DNA from: Ascidia mentula
Lineage: Eukaryota > Chordata > Ascidiacea > Phlebobranchia > Ascidiidae
DNA length: 64,000 nt
Assembly (NCBI GenBank): GCA_947561715.1
Contig: OX387198.1
Location: 6,882,001-6,946,000, forward strand
Reading direction: 5' to 3'
How positions within the stretch are numbered: the first letter of the stretch is position 1; every line of letters begins with the position of its first letter. Of the stretch, positions 42,855-54,642 are shown in pieces. Below the pieces are notes generated by a model, which saw nothing but the letters and a program-made list of their open reading frames with translations, made no database searches and had not been told where the DNA came from. Made by a program: the position numbers and the translations under genes.

Positions 42855-45800
42855 CTAATACTTAGAAATCCCCATGGCTGTCAATATATTTTGGGTTTGT
42901 CCGGCAAGGCTGGTGAAACCGGCGGTAAAGACCCTTGATTGAGTTTTTCCGACAAGTAACAGCTCCTGTTGGGGTGGACTCGGTCCCACACCGAAACCAA
43001 ACACGTCGATTAATCGACCGTTGGCGATAAAGCTTGCGCTAGGAAGAAGACTGAAGACCGAAAACAGTTTGAATTAGGTATAACATGTATATGTAATGTA
43101 TATGTTGCATTGGTTTTAATCTTGATAATAAATTCCATTTTATATCATACAATCTGAACTATCCAGTCATTTCCTACACTTGGGAAGCGAACTTAGCGGT
43201 AACCATAGGGCTATTCCCCAACCTAAATGTTCACCATTCACACCAATCAATCTTTATCTAGGTAGCTAGTATGTAATTGTGCTCCATAGTTGGATATCTT
43301 GCTGGTTAAAAAAAAAATCCACAATAAAGTGTAAATTTTCTAAACCTAATGATCTCGATACGATAGCTTGCACGAAACATTACCGCGTTTGTGAATCATT
43401 TACCGGTATCTTTTCGATTAAACGCCACTGCATTAAAATATGTGCGTTTCTTTATCAACCGTGAACCAACCTGGGATTATCGGCAGGTCCTGAGGAGAGG
43501 AGCAGAATGATTTTACGCGCTGTGGATCGAACTTTTGTTGGGTTCTGCATGTCCACTAGCGCCGTCTGCGTTATGGCTTCCGCGGTACGTCTGGTACCTC
43601 CGGTGTACTGCAGAAAAACATTATGTTGTTGATTATTCATAATAAGTTAAAAATATTTACACAATCGGTTTAAAATTTGCACTTAGATATTTTCAATAAT
43701 AAGGCTTGAAAGTATAATGGTTTGTGGCAGTTTTTATTAAAAGAAGGTAAGGTTGGTTAGGACAAAAATATCCTTTTTACTCCTTTGTTTGTATTCGGTT
43801 CTGTCTTTTAAAACACAGAGAGATGAACATACCGCTATCCCGTCGATGGCAGCATTCAACTGGGTTTTGTCTGTAATCGACCCCAATCTCACCTCTGTCG
43901 TAAAAGTCGATGAATATTTTACCTGGGAAGTAACGAATATTTGTGATTGCCCTTTTCCCCTCAGGAAATTCGCAAGTGTGCTTTGTACTCACCACACCGA
44001 CTTGGATTTTTCCTTTTTTGACATCAATCAACGAGGTAAAGGATTTCATCCAGTTCTTCATCAATGCGAAGTTCGCTGCTCCAATTGAGGTGGAACCGTC
44101 GATCAAGATAATTAAATCAACGTATTCTGCATAAATGTGTCACGTTAAAAGGGATGTGATTTTTTGGGGGGTTGGGTGTGAACTGCATTGAATATAAAAC
44201 GAAAGTACACTAAAATGAAAATTTTAATTAAACTTGAACTCAGCCATGAACTCTGGAACAAAACCGATGTTTGTACTTTTGTCTTGCTTCACAATGTATC
44301 TGTTCGCGTGGAAGCATGTGGGAGAACTCTTGTCCTTGACCGGATCCCAGCAACACCCGAACGCCTTGCATCTGGACCTACACATAGAAATCATATAACA
44401 CGACCATTTATACCCACGAAATCCAAATTTCTTAGGACAGCATCAACCACTTTAAACATAAAGTGAAAAAAAACACAATACAAGTCGACAGAGAGACGCT
44501 AACATGGCTTGACCAATGCCGCCAATAACCTTACATGGTTGTCATACACAACTATTTGAAGAAAGCAGTGTAGAAGTTTACTCAAATTAATTTACCTCGT
44601 GGTGATGTACGGACCGCATCGCCTGCGCCCCCTCTTCGGGCAGTCTACGAGCATTTTATTGTTTCCGTAATAGTCCAACTTGCGAAACAAGTAAGGTGTT
44701 TTAGCCTTTTTATCCTTGCTTTTGTAATAGATCGGAGACTGTGTCGGGTTGATAATTTCTAAAAAACACGTATTTTTTGCTTTAAGGCTTTACTATTTAC
44801 TACATACAGGAGCTCTTTTTTTATATAGCTGCGGGATGCAACTAGTAGGAAGGTTACTCGATTGCATGAATATAAATGTCATCAACGAGTAAATCCTCTC
44901 AACGTAAATTTTTGAGTGCAAGTGCAATACAAATTTACATCACAAAAGACTACAGATTATAAGAAAACGTGTTTGACCAGTTTACTGACAAAAAATGTAA
45001 CCTTCAAGCGGTTCATAACAACGTGGCTCGAAGCCTTCTCCGTAACAGCAACCCACGCTCTCACAGGTTGATCTTGGCAACAAGACTCGGTTCTCGACCT
45101 TTCTGCATGGCCTTCGTCCGCCCAGTGGAACACGGCACTCCCGTATGGGGCAAGTAGCTGAAATGTCACGACATATATGGTTATTTATCAACAAAGTGAA
45201 ATGCGATTATTTTGGGTTTGGGTCGCGTATTTTTGGTGGCTTCGCAAAAAATTATTCGACTGTATGTTTTCAGTGGTAAAAAGTGAATAGTTATCAGTGC
45301 AAGAAAGAGCCATTAGCTAGCACAGTGCCATAGTCATCAGCGGCACTGATGAAACCCTACAGGTCGAAACAGTGTCTACACCCTGTCTGCAGCTCTTAAT
45401 CAATTGTTATCAATGTCATATGCATAACTTTCAAAAGAACATCACACAAAAGTTGACAATAGTGGACAAAAGTCTATTGCACTAGAGTTGTGATAAAAGT
45501 GTATGAGGTGGAAATCGCCACGGCGATTAAAGAATAATTACAAGAACCGATTTGACACAAAACACATGTGATAACTTTTTTTATTGATGATAATTGGTGA
45601 TGTAATTACCGACCTGCTGCTGCGTAGCAATTGTATCTTCCCCGTGGAACGTAACAGCACCCCGCCGCACCGCATGATTCAGAACCTAGAGACTTTCCAG
45701 CCGGGCATGCACTTCTTCTGTAATAAGGGGCCCAGCACTTGCAATTGGCATCTGCGCGCAAACAGTAAATGTATAATGGCGTGCTATTGGTCTGTCGTTC

Positions 45801-46042
45801 GTCAAACGTTCCAATAAAACTTGCGTGCAATAGTCATTTACACCCGGTGCGATTAGGGTTCATTTCCTACGTAAAATTTCTTGCGAAGTATACGCTTTGC
45901 ATTTAAGTTGTCAAAGAGATTGTCAGAATTCGAAAAAGTTCTTGGCACAAATTCAAATCAAATGCAAAGAATTTCACTTACCAATATTAGAACTTCCAAA
46001 GTGCGTAAGAGCAAAGAAAAATATCACCACCAAAAATTTCAT
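42855..46042 (-). CDS. Secreted trefoil-vWA protein 1 (387 aa)
   Basis: Nine exons: 46042-45982, 45751-45614, 45157-45002, 44758-44596, 44377-44277, 44126-43993, 43922-43833, 43607-43471, 43038-42855 (1164 nt, phases agree). Exon 1 is a signal peptide (MKFLVVIFFFALTHFGSS). Exons 2 and 3 each carry a trefoil-like Cys module (CGAAGCCY; CESVGCCYGEGFEPRCY). Exons 4-5 carry a better trefoil (CPKRGRRRCG ... SRCKAFGCCWDP). Exons 6-9 form a von Willebrand factor A domain starting ILIDGSTSIG. The MIDAS DxSxS motif and YTGGT are present, but the usual TDG after the fourth strand is SSG, so metal binding may be altered. The last exon reads through the place where its paralog has a donor and stops after GISKY. 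Probably extracellular; function not known. Confidence 0.8.
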
Positions 46043-47507
46043 GTCTAAACTCCTGCTGAACTTTACCATTAAAATTAACAGATATTTATTTATGCAATAC
46101 TGTTTTTTAATTATTTATGTAATTAAACTATCAATACACAAGCTAACTTATCTTAACAAACCGAGATTTATTCTGTGATTGCAATAGTGGCATACAACAA
46201 TATAGCGTATACCAAACGAAGTTAAATCAAATTTCTTTTGTTTATTAGATTTAAAAAAAAATCATTCTACTACAAAAAGCACATCTGCAGAAACTATAGC
46301 GGTCAACAATATACTAGCAGCTCTTATATATTGACACAAGAAACGTCTTAACTCGAGTGTCGTTATTCGTTTGACGTTAAAAACAGATTCCTTTTTCTTG
46401 AAACCTGTCCGTCAACTCCGGATACTGGTGACATTAACTGCGTTATATGGCATCGGTTATTGCTTGAAAGCGCAAGCGATATATATTTGTTACTCAAAGA
46501 CAGTTATGTAGTTGCAACCGTTTCCCCGGGGCAGACTTGTCGTGTGAAAAAAAACGAAATTGAACTTGCACTAATTGGTGTCGAGCGAAATAGGGCGTTC
46601 TCTGTTTACTTTGAGTGATGAGTCTCGTCGCCGACGTCGTTGGTGATCGTTCAGGGTTCGTTACTAGCGTTGTGCAAACATATATCTTCGACTATCTGTT
46701 TGTATTTAAACAAGTAAAATTGGATTGCCGAAAATTCGGATCCATATTGCAGTTCAATCCGATCAAGAAAGAGTTGTTTCGCCAGTTGTGTTATACGGAT
46801 TGCCTGCAACCAACTAAAAATAATATACGCTCGGAGAATATTTCTGTTTCCGTTGTGATATTAAATGCCAAAATTTGATTGTCTTGGAATTGGACGTTTA
46901 GCTGAATATATTGAATGTGAATACATTGCGGAGAAAGTTCAATCACTGTTTGCCAGAAATTGTCATACGTTTATGGTGGCGGTGTTCCCGGGGTTTAGAA
47001 TGTCTACGCTGTAATGTCTAATGGGCGAGGGCGTTTTAGAACGGACGGTTGACAAACAAACATTGCTCCGTACATGCGTAACTCATATAAATATGATGTT
47101 GTTTGTTGTAAAAACTTGTATTTCAGGCGATAAAGTATAAAATGTGCAGTTTATCGACACGATGTTAAAAAAAACTACATTGGGGCTACTTAAAAAAAAG
47201 TTCACTGCTCAACTCAAAATTTAATTGTTGAAATTAATAGCTTGTTTTTACTGGACCATATTTTGATGCTAACCTGTCGAATGTAGTGTTTCTATTTTTT
47301 GTAAGTTCAACATTGCATACGCCGTGTCCCCGTTAAAGTGTTTAAGAACATGTGCGTATTTCAGGTGTTGAAAAACATTTTCGAACGCTTCATTTTCCAA
47401 ACGTCCACAAACAAAAAACACAAACATCACGAATAAATAATAGAATCCACGACGCACTGTGGGCGTGACCTCTTCCTCTCCGTACAACATCATCTTTCTC
47501 TGAAAAA
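46043..47507. other. Intergenic between the two trefoil-vWA genes
   Basis: Promoter side of protein 1 and 3' side of protein 2. An open stretch on + at 46615-46878 and one on minus at 47269-47511 show no family resemblance; the latter probably lies in the 3' UTR of protein 2. No repeat recognised. Confidence 0.4.
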
Positions 47508-50500
47508 TCAAGGATAGTCTAAAAAAAAGATCAATATAGTAATAACTATTTCTAGAGAAAAGAATTATGCCAAAATTATAAAATATTCACGCATGAGAAT
47601 CAAAAACCACCAATGTATTCAGGTTTCAACCTTTGGAGGCCACACTTACAAACACCCATTGCAGCTACAATGTCATCGGTCTTGCTGTGCAGGTCGTGGA
47701 AATTGGCAAAAAACACCCTCGAAGGGCTGCCAATCACAGCCAACAGAGCCGACATGTCCACTCCAAGGCCAACTCCATAACCGAGGATTTCCACGTTGTT
47801 ACTCTTTGCCAATGCAACAGCGGCCGGAATGTTTCTGAAATGTCATTGAACACTGTCACAATTTGCAGAATAATATTCAAAGGCATGTGCGGATTAATTA
47901 CAAATATTTAATGCCAAAAGCGGACTTATTGGAAACATACATTCCGGCAACTTACGGTGCATCAGATGGATAACCATCAGTAATAAGCAAAATGATTCGT
48001 CTTGCTTCAGGGTGTTGGAATTCAGAAAGCACTGTATGTGTGATTGCGCTGGCTGTAAGTGTAATGCCGCCGGTATACTGAAAAAATATCATTTGTTGAA
48101 TTCCTTTGCAACTACAAAAGGTTTTATGAAACTAAAAAATAGTTCACGAAAGGCGGTAGTTACACCTTACGCCCTTACCGCTATGGAGTCGATAGCAAGG
48201 TCCATCATAGATTGGTCAATATGCTGACCGAGAACAATTTGAGTCGAAACCGTGGATGCGTATCGAACCTGCGTGACAAAAACAAATATTTAAATAAAAC
48301 TGGTTGCTTGGCCCAGTATGATCTTCGTTCGTGAAGGTTTCCCTTTTTTGTAAAAAGAACATATATATTGGGGTCCTGAAACAACATTACTAGAGCGATG
48401 CCGCGATGCCCATACAAACTAGCGGTTAGATTTTTTCTATTGGGCACAGAGTGTAAACAAATATTCCACACTCCTTAATTTTATATTCTGGGTTTCTTAC
48501 CACTCCAATTTTGACGTCGCCTTTACCAATGTCAAACTGTGCAGTAAAACTCTTCATCCAGTTCTTAATTAAGCCAAAGTTGGAACTTCCTATGGAACCC
48601 GACGAATCAACAACCAGCATAAGTTCCACTTTTTCTGTATAAAAATGAATATTTCTTGATTCCGTGGATTACAAACCGACAGACGTTACCACCGTGAAAT
48701 GTACTATGACCAAAGCTGTAGCGCAACACTTTCTGGAGTAAAATCGCATTAAAAAAAACGAAGTGCTTTATCTGGAGTTAACATTTTACAAAACTGTACA
48801 GAACAAGTTTTTAAACGAAAATCAACCTAAACTTTTTGACGATTTTTGTTTCCCTTTTCCTTTCCAGCCACACATGACTTAATTATAACAAGAAAACAAG
48901 AAGCGGTGCATTGGAGCTTGTGCAATAAAACTCTACCCCACTTCACACATGGCCTGATCTACTGCATTCTTACTTGAACCCAGGCTGGTGATGAATCTTG
49001 TTGCGTGGAAACAAGGAGTGAGGTTGCTAGTTACTCTCATCGGATCCCAGCAACATCCAAAGGCAATACACCGGGACCTGAATGGCAAGGGGCCAAATTC
49101 ACGTAACTTTTATAAAAATATGCAGTGATAGTCGTGTACGACAGTCGCATGCATTTGTGGGTAACAGCGTGATGTTTACTTTGCAATTAACAAAATTCTT
49201 CTCAAAATCATAACGTTGCCTGGCATTGCAGCCAAGCTGGATCAGCCAAGTTCGGAGCGAGATCTGAAAAATCAAGCTCCGGTGAGGTTTGAACTCACGA
49301 CCATGGGATAACCAGGCCCAACGTTATAGATACAACTTCACACTTCATTTTTGGATTGGTTACTGTAGATCGAATTATCTTAGTGTAAAGTGTACGGAAA
49401 GATTTTTCACACCTGGTAGTGTCGTCTCCGCCACATTGACTCCGTCTGTAATCGGGACAAACTTTCTTGATCCGAGCACCCCCAAACCTATCGAATTTCG
49501 GTTTCAAATAGTGGACGTGCTCAAGGGGATCCACCGTGCGGTAGTTTTGCGTCGGCGCAGCAAATGGTTGGGAAATATCTGCAATAGTTTATTTATTGAT
49601 GTTAATACTTTTGATGTTAAAACATTGCAGAATGGGCAAAAACTTTGTTGAAATGCTGGGTGTTTTTTACATGGATTCGATTTAGAATACACCGTGTCAG
49701 TCTTTTGCCATTCAACCATGCTTTCTGGGATAGTGATTGAATTTTTACCATACAAGTATCAAGCTTTGGATAGGGAATTTCCTCGGTCTGCCTGGGGAAA
49801 TTATAGGAAGGCGCAATGAAGCCTATACCTAAATGCGGGTAAAAGCGAACAAAAATGGCAACAACGCTTCAAGCCACGTTTCAGTGACTATTTATAAAAA
49901 AAAAGCGCAATCATGGTAATCAAAAGTGTAATCAATATTTCAGTCAAATTTAAGGCCATTACCACTTGAAGGTTGATAACATTTTGGCTGGAACTCGGCG
50001 TTGTAACAACAACCTGCATTCTCGCACACAGAGCGTGGAAGAACGTAGCGATTGTAAAGTTTTTGGCACTGTTGTCGCTCACTCAAGTTTACGCGACACT
50101 GCTCGATCGGACACACACCTGTTGAAACAAATCAGAACAAAATGAAAAAAATGGGTGTACGTTGCTGCAAACACATTCTAACGTATTCTCTACCGGACTC
50201 AAGGTCCCCTAAATGTTTTCAGAAATCACCGTAAAATACATGCTTCAGAAATAAAAATTGAACTATTCAAGTGCAGGTGTGTAATGAGGCACTGACTACA
50301 AGCCTAGTTTGGTTTTCAAACACAAATGCAAAAAAATGCTGTTCTGATTTTTATCGTGGTTTTGTGATTACAATTTGCAAATCCATTCTTCCGTATATCG
50401 ACAATACATCAAAAAATTTCAGGGTACTATAAAGAAACAATTTCACACAAAATTTCATAATCCGCTCAAACTGACCTGTTGCTCTGTAGCAAGTTGCTCC

Positions 50501-51191
50501 GAAGAAGAGTCTAGGGCGACGGTAACAACATCCTGCTGCTTCACATTGTTCTGGTGTCACGGGTGCCGAAGCTGGGAAGCACGGTTTTCTTCTGTATGAC
50601 TTCACCCAGCACTTACAGTTGCTATCTGTGAAATAGATTCTCAGTTAAAATCTTTTCAAACAAAAAAACGCTCTTCAAATGCATTTTTGGTTTGCCATAT
50701 AACAAGGCTGCAATGTGATTTATCGATCAAACAACGTGCGCGTATTTCGAGCCCCTGAAAACGATTTGCGTACCCCATATATTTGTCAGACAAATCTTAC
50801 CACTGTTTCCCTATTATTTTATATTTCTGCGACAGAAAGAAAGAGGCTCTGCCGTTGCTTCATTCTGGGAATAAATTAAGTAAATTGCACTTCGGTCAAA
50901 CCCATATACTAAGAATTCGCGGCAAGGATATGATGGGTTCGAATCCCGGTGTAATAAAAAAAAAATATATGCGCATAAAAATATATACATAGCAAAGTAC
51001 GCATTGCTGGTGTTGGGTTATTGTAAACCGTCCATTTTCGAAAAACACGTAAAAATTTTTACGTTTATTTCCACTGCGGCAAACTATACTAGAAAAATAA
51101 AAGAAAGTATGCGTGCAATTTACTTACCAACATCAGCCTGTGAAGTGGCGAAGGTTGTCAAAATTACTAAACATGTTATAAAACTAAGCAT
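47508..51191 (-). CDS. Secreted trefoil-vWA protein 2 (393 aa)
   Basis: Ten exons: 51191-51128, 50625-50476, 50118-49963, 49578-49413, 49077-48974, 48634-48501, 48268-48179, 48077-47956, 47834-47650, 47518-47508 (1182 nt, phases agree). Same plan as protein 1: a signal peptide (MLSFITCLVILTTFATSQA), trefoil-like modules with CEAAGCCYRR and CENAGCCYNAEFQPKCY, a split trefoil CPDYRRSQCG/SRCIAFGCCWDP, then a vWA domain. Here the MIDAS looks complete: VVDSSGSIG, YTGGIT and ITDGYPSD. The last exon adds only a few residues (YYP) before the stop; this acceptor is the least certain part. Exon phases match protein 1 throughout, so the two are tandem duplicates of an ancestral gene. Extracellular, function unknown. 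Confidence 0.8.
49272..49345 (-). repeat. tRNA-like SINE remnant
   Basis: In an intron of trefoil-vWA gene 2. On the minus strand gtgag-ttcaaac-ctcac forms a perfect 5-bp T-arm with a B-box-like loop (49282-49298). Upstream sequence (gggcctggttatcccatgg) resembles a tRNA-derived head, but no matching acceptor stem is seen, so it is not a functional tRNA call. Confidence 0.35.
50880..50965 (+). repeat. Possible tRNA-derived SINE tail
   Basis: GGTTCGAATCC at 50936-50946 is a consensus RNA polymerase III B box, followed within 10 bases by an A-run. No clear A box or cloverleaf upstream. In intron 1 of trefoil-vWA gene 2. Confidence 0.3.
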
Positions 51192-53234
51192 TTTGTACAG
51201 CGCGGTTGATACGGAAACAATATAACTCACAGCGTACTTTCACAAAATACGCCCAATTAGGGGACGTCGTTGGGTTTTTATGCCGTTGGACGTCGGCGAT
51301 TTCGGAGCAATTGCAATTAGGCGTAATTAATGCGATCGTGGCTCTCGTTTCCGAAGGAGGGACGTAACCATGAACTGGAAACATATTTCGATTTGACACG
51401 CCTCAAAGGTGAAGTACTTTCTCCGTGACTGTCACCGAATCGCGCGTGTCCACTTCCAACTTTATGTCCGATCACAACACGGAGTGGAATGTGACTTGCT
51501 GCTTCGTCGCAGTCATTTTTTTAACAAGTATTTTCGGTCAAACAATCCTAATAATTCAATTAATGCGCATAAATATCGTTGCCCAATTTCGCAGGTCTTT
51601 TGTTGATTTTGTGGTTGAGTTTAACCATCGGTGTGAAATACTATGGCGAAAATGGAACACAACGCAATAAACGACGCAGTTCTTTAGTGTATGCATGAAA
51701 TGATTACAGCACTCAACAGTTTGCAAACAGACTAGAACTTTGAATGGAGATCTATACGACACCACACTTAGAAGAAGATCCTATTTTGTGGTTAAGTTGC
51801 AGATTATATGGTTTAGAGCTGCTTTAATGGTAAAATATCGGGTACAGTTTGCAATTACTGTATTGCAAATTTCGTATAAATTTTCCTATGTTTATTAAAG
51901 TTATAATGCAACAGCGTAAAGCGTAACTTGCGGTCGGACAATTTCTCGAAACACTTTTCCCAAAACGACGCATGTTTTTCCCTGATTGACGTGGTTTGAA
52001 TCGTATTGGTCACGACCAGAAAATAAATGATAAGTTCCTGGCAATTGGGCGGTGTTATGCCACGTATCATAAGCCCGAGCCGCCAGAAGTGCAATTCTCC
52101 TTTCTGAAATGTCCCGATGGACAAAATTATGCGCTTCGTTGACGAGCGCAAGGTACTTCGGGCTTCGAGATTTAGTGTTAAATCAATTTGAAAGAAAAAA
52201 ACATCATGACACCAATTTAGCTTTCTCCTTGTTGCAAACAATGCAAAGTGGTTGGTGTGATTTGCATTGGGGTTGGAAATACCACAGAATTATAATCCGT
52301 GTTTGATTTACTAAAAAAACTGTAAATTCCCATCTTATCCTTATGCTCTTTCAGGCCAATGTTTTTGCCGAAACATCTATCGGGCAGCATATTTGCGTAT
52401 AACCACTCTATGCAATGTCTACGTACCCTCGTCCGAATCCATTGGTAAAGGCCACGGCTTTTAAACTGCGCGTCGCCACGTCCTTATGTGCGTCGTTTCG
52501 AGGTTTCAAGGGGCGTAACAATTCAAACAAAGAAATGGAATTTTTCATGAAAAAAGAGGCAGGTAACAACTAACTCAACCTGCCACTGATTATTACAAAC
52601 ACAAATCGTTCTGATAGATTTATCGTCTGTGCGTCGCCGTTGCGGTGAATCTTTTCAACGAAACACGCTCGCGAAAAACTTCAAGAATCACGGGGTATAA
52701 ACGCGTCTCGGTTGAAGGTTGCTGGTGGTGTTAATCCGATATCCGATCCTGGTTACTTCGCATTTCCTGATGTGGACCATCGTCGTTCAACAATAATTTC
52801 TTCATACAAAGACATGATTTGCGTTGCGTTGCGCAGACTCCATTATATTACCAAAACTTTTACATAGGCCCGCTCTACCGTGTCGCCTTGCCCTTGCGAT
52901 ACGCTCTCGTTTCCAATGATCCGCCACCAAAACATCATTTGACGTGCAATGATGCAGAAAATTAGACACCTTTTTTCACTTAAAATTTGCCCCCAATACA
53001 TACAGTGAACTGATAACTTGCAACAGTGAAAACTCATGGCTTCATACAAAATGGTTTATAAATAAACCACATGAGTGGTGTAACAGGACAACTGACTAAA
53101 ATGATTAGGATTTAGACAAATTATTTAAGCAGTTGGAAATTGTTTATGTTTTGAACTATATAGATAGACAGGTGGACAAATCTCTGCTAACATCCTTTCT
53201 CAGTCATGTGCAGATAGTTTGGTAATTTCAGCGC
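51192..53234. other. Intergenic, no gene recognised
   Basis: About 2 kb between the minus-strand trefoil-vWA gene 2 and the + strand PLAC8 cluster, so it should hold two divergent promoters. A few short open frames (for example 51855-52241 minus) show no family motif or clear splice context. Confidence 0.4.
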
Positions 53235-53295
53235 AGTCAAACGTTGTTACACAACAACCGACTTTTCCAACATTACGACCGTGGCAGTTCAGATT
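53235..53295 (+). pseudogene. Relic PLAC8 first coding exon
   Basis: About 60 bp align with the first coding exons of PLAC8-B and PLAC8-C (acaacaaccgacttttcc, then attacgaccgtgg), but the ATG, the later Cys codons and the donor are missing. It sits 260 bp before the real PLAC8-B exon and looks like the remainder of an older tandem copy. Confidence 0.5.
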
Positions 53296-53558
53296 ATTTA
53301 CGTTGTCGCCAAACTGCGGAGTTTTGGGTCAACTATATTCACTGGCACAGTAGCATGTATAGAAAAGTGAGGTTGCGCGATTGAGCAGGCCTGCTTTGTG
53401 AGTTTCATCGCAACTAAATTAGTGAAACTAACAATAAAAAACTGAGTATATTTTCGGCCTGCATGAACCTTATTTTACAACGCTTCTGTGTTGTGTGTTT
53501 AGAATAACTTGTGTACAAGTTGCTTTTACTATTTTTTGGCGTCGGAATCCTTTCAAAT

Positions 53559-54642
53559 ATGCAGATGAATCAGCCCCAAGTTATCGCACAACAACCAACT
53601 TTCACAAATGTTACGACCGTGGTGGTGGAACAACCCGGCAGAAAGAAAGCTTGGTCATCAAACTTGTCGGATTGTTGCGCGGACATGAAAGTCTGTACGT
53701 ATCATTTTTTTGTATCTGCTCCTTCTAATATTTCTAACCATAAAAGCGGTGGTAAAAGTAAGCCGATACGGTGTGGAATGCACGCAGTTCCGGTAAGAAT
53801 TTAACTGATATTGTTTCATGATTAGTTTTGAGAAACTTCAATTTCGCGAACTTATTCGCGTATTTGTGCAATACCATATAATCAGAGGCGTACAAAGAAG
53901 TTTAAAGCTGTAACTCAAAAATAAAAAGTAACGTTTTAAGTTAGGAACGTTAGTACGACTTGTTGAAATAGTTTGTCATCAGAAAAACTTCAAGAACCAC
54001 TGTTTAATGCAATTTGCTTGCTTTGCTTTCCCGCAAATGTTTTGCCTGAAGTTTTTATATACGACGGCAGAGTGGTCGCATTGTTTTTCGGAAAACCACG
54101 ATTACAAACTGTTTCTAAATATCTTAAGGTTTTGTTACAGGCTGCTGCGTTTTTTGTTGTCAGTACTGGTATTTTGGATGCATGGCTTCTCGCATGGGTG
54201 AGAACTTCTGTGTTGGACTGTGCGGATGCCATCTCGCCATGAGGGCCAGATTTCGTGGAACTCATGATATAGGGGTGAGATAACTGACGTCATTGGATTG
54301 CGGTCTGAAAGGGACAACGTTTGTGATTTAACTATTAAATAGTAATTTCCATTGAGGAGTAATTCGTTTATACTGAACGACCTGTTACGTGGTTTCAAGT
54401 TAAGAATTATGTAGCGTGGATAAACAACTGTGTATATTGTGTATGAGGTTTTGCATCGCGTCCAAATTTCTAAGATTTGTCTTATTTTAGACAATTCTAG
54501 AATGTTTTACAAAATCTTGTCTGTGTTAATTTTGCAGGGAGGCATCTGTGAAGACTTCTGCATTCTCAACCACTGCCATATGTGTGCCATGTGCCAACTG
54601 GCAAGAGAAATGGACCACCTGGGATATCCCTCTAAGTGCTAA
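53559..54642 (+). CDS. PLAC8-family cysteine-rich protein B (124 aa)
   Basis: Exons 53559-53694, 54141-54274 and 54538-54642 (375 nt). Starts MQMNQPQVIAQQPTF. The core has SDCCADMKVC, a Cys-rich CCVFCCQYWYFGC, ASRMGENFCVG, HLAMRARFRGTHDIG and the C-terminal HMCAMCQLAREMD. The CPC motif common in the family is not seen in the first Cys cluster. The start is the first ATG of the frame; the open frame extends further 5' without an ATG. An acceptor-like gtttag ending at 53502 lies 56 nt before the start and is conserved in PLAC8-C, so a 5' UTR exon or a spliced leader may join there. Function unknown; family members are often membrane-associated. Confidence 0.88.

Noticed and set aside
40231-43038. 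FN2 exons as the 3' end of trefoil-vWA gene 1
   Set aside because: The FN2 exon needs a phase-1 donor, while the only candidate donor at the end of the vWA exon is phase 2. A phase-1 signal-peptide exon lies at 41579-41513.
49272-49345. Functional tRNA gene on the minus strand
   Set aside because: A T-arm is present, but no acceptor stem or convincing D-arm pairs with it.
53511-53559. N-terminal extension of PLAC8-B reading YKLLLLFFGVGILSN before MQMNQP, signal-peptide-like
   Set aside because: It would need a GTG start; the first in-frame ATG is at 53559, and the same stretch in PLAC8-C also lacks an ATG. The hydrophobic run is probably 5' UTR.
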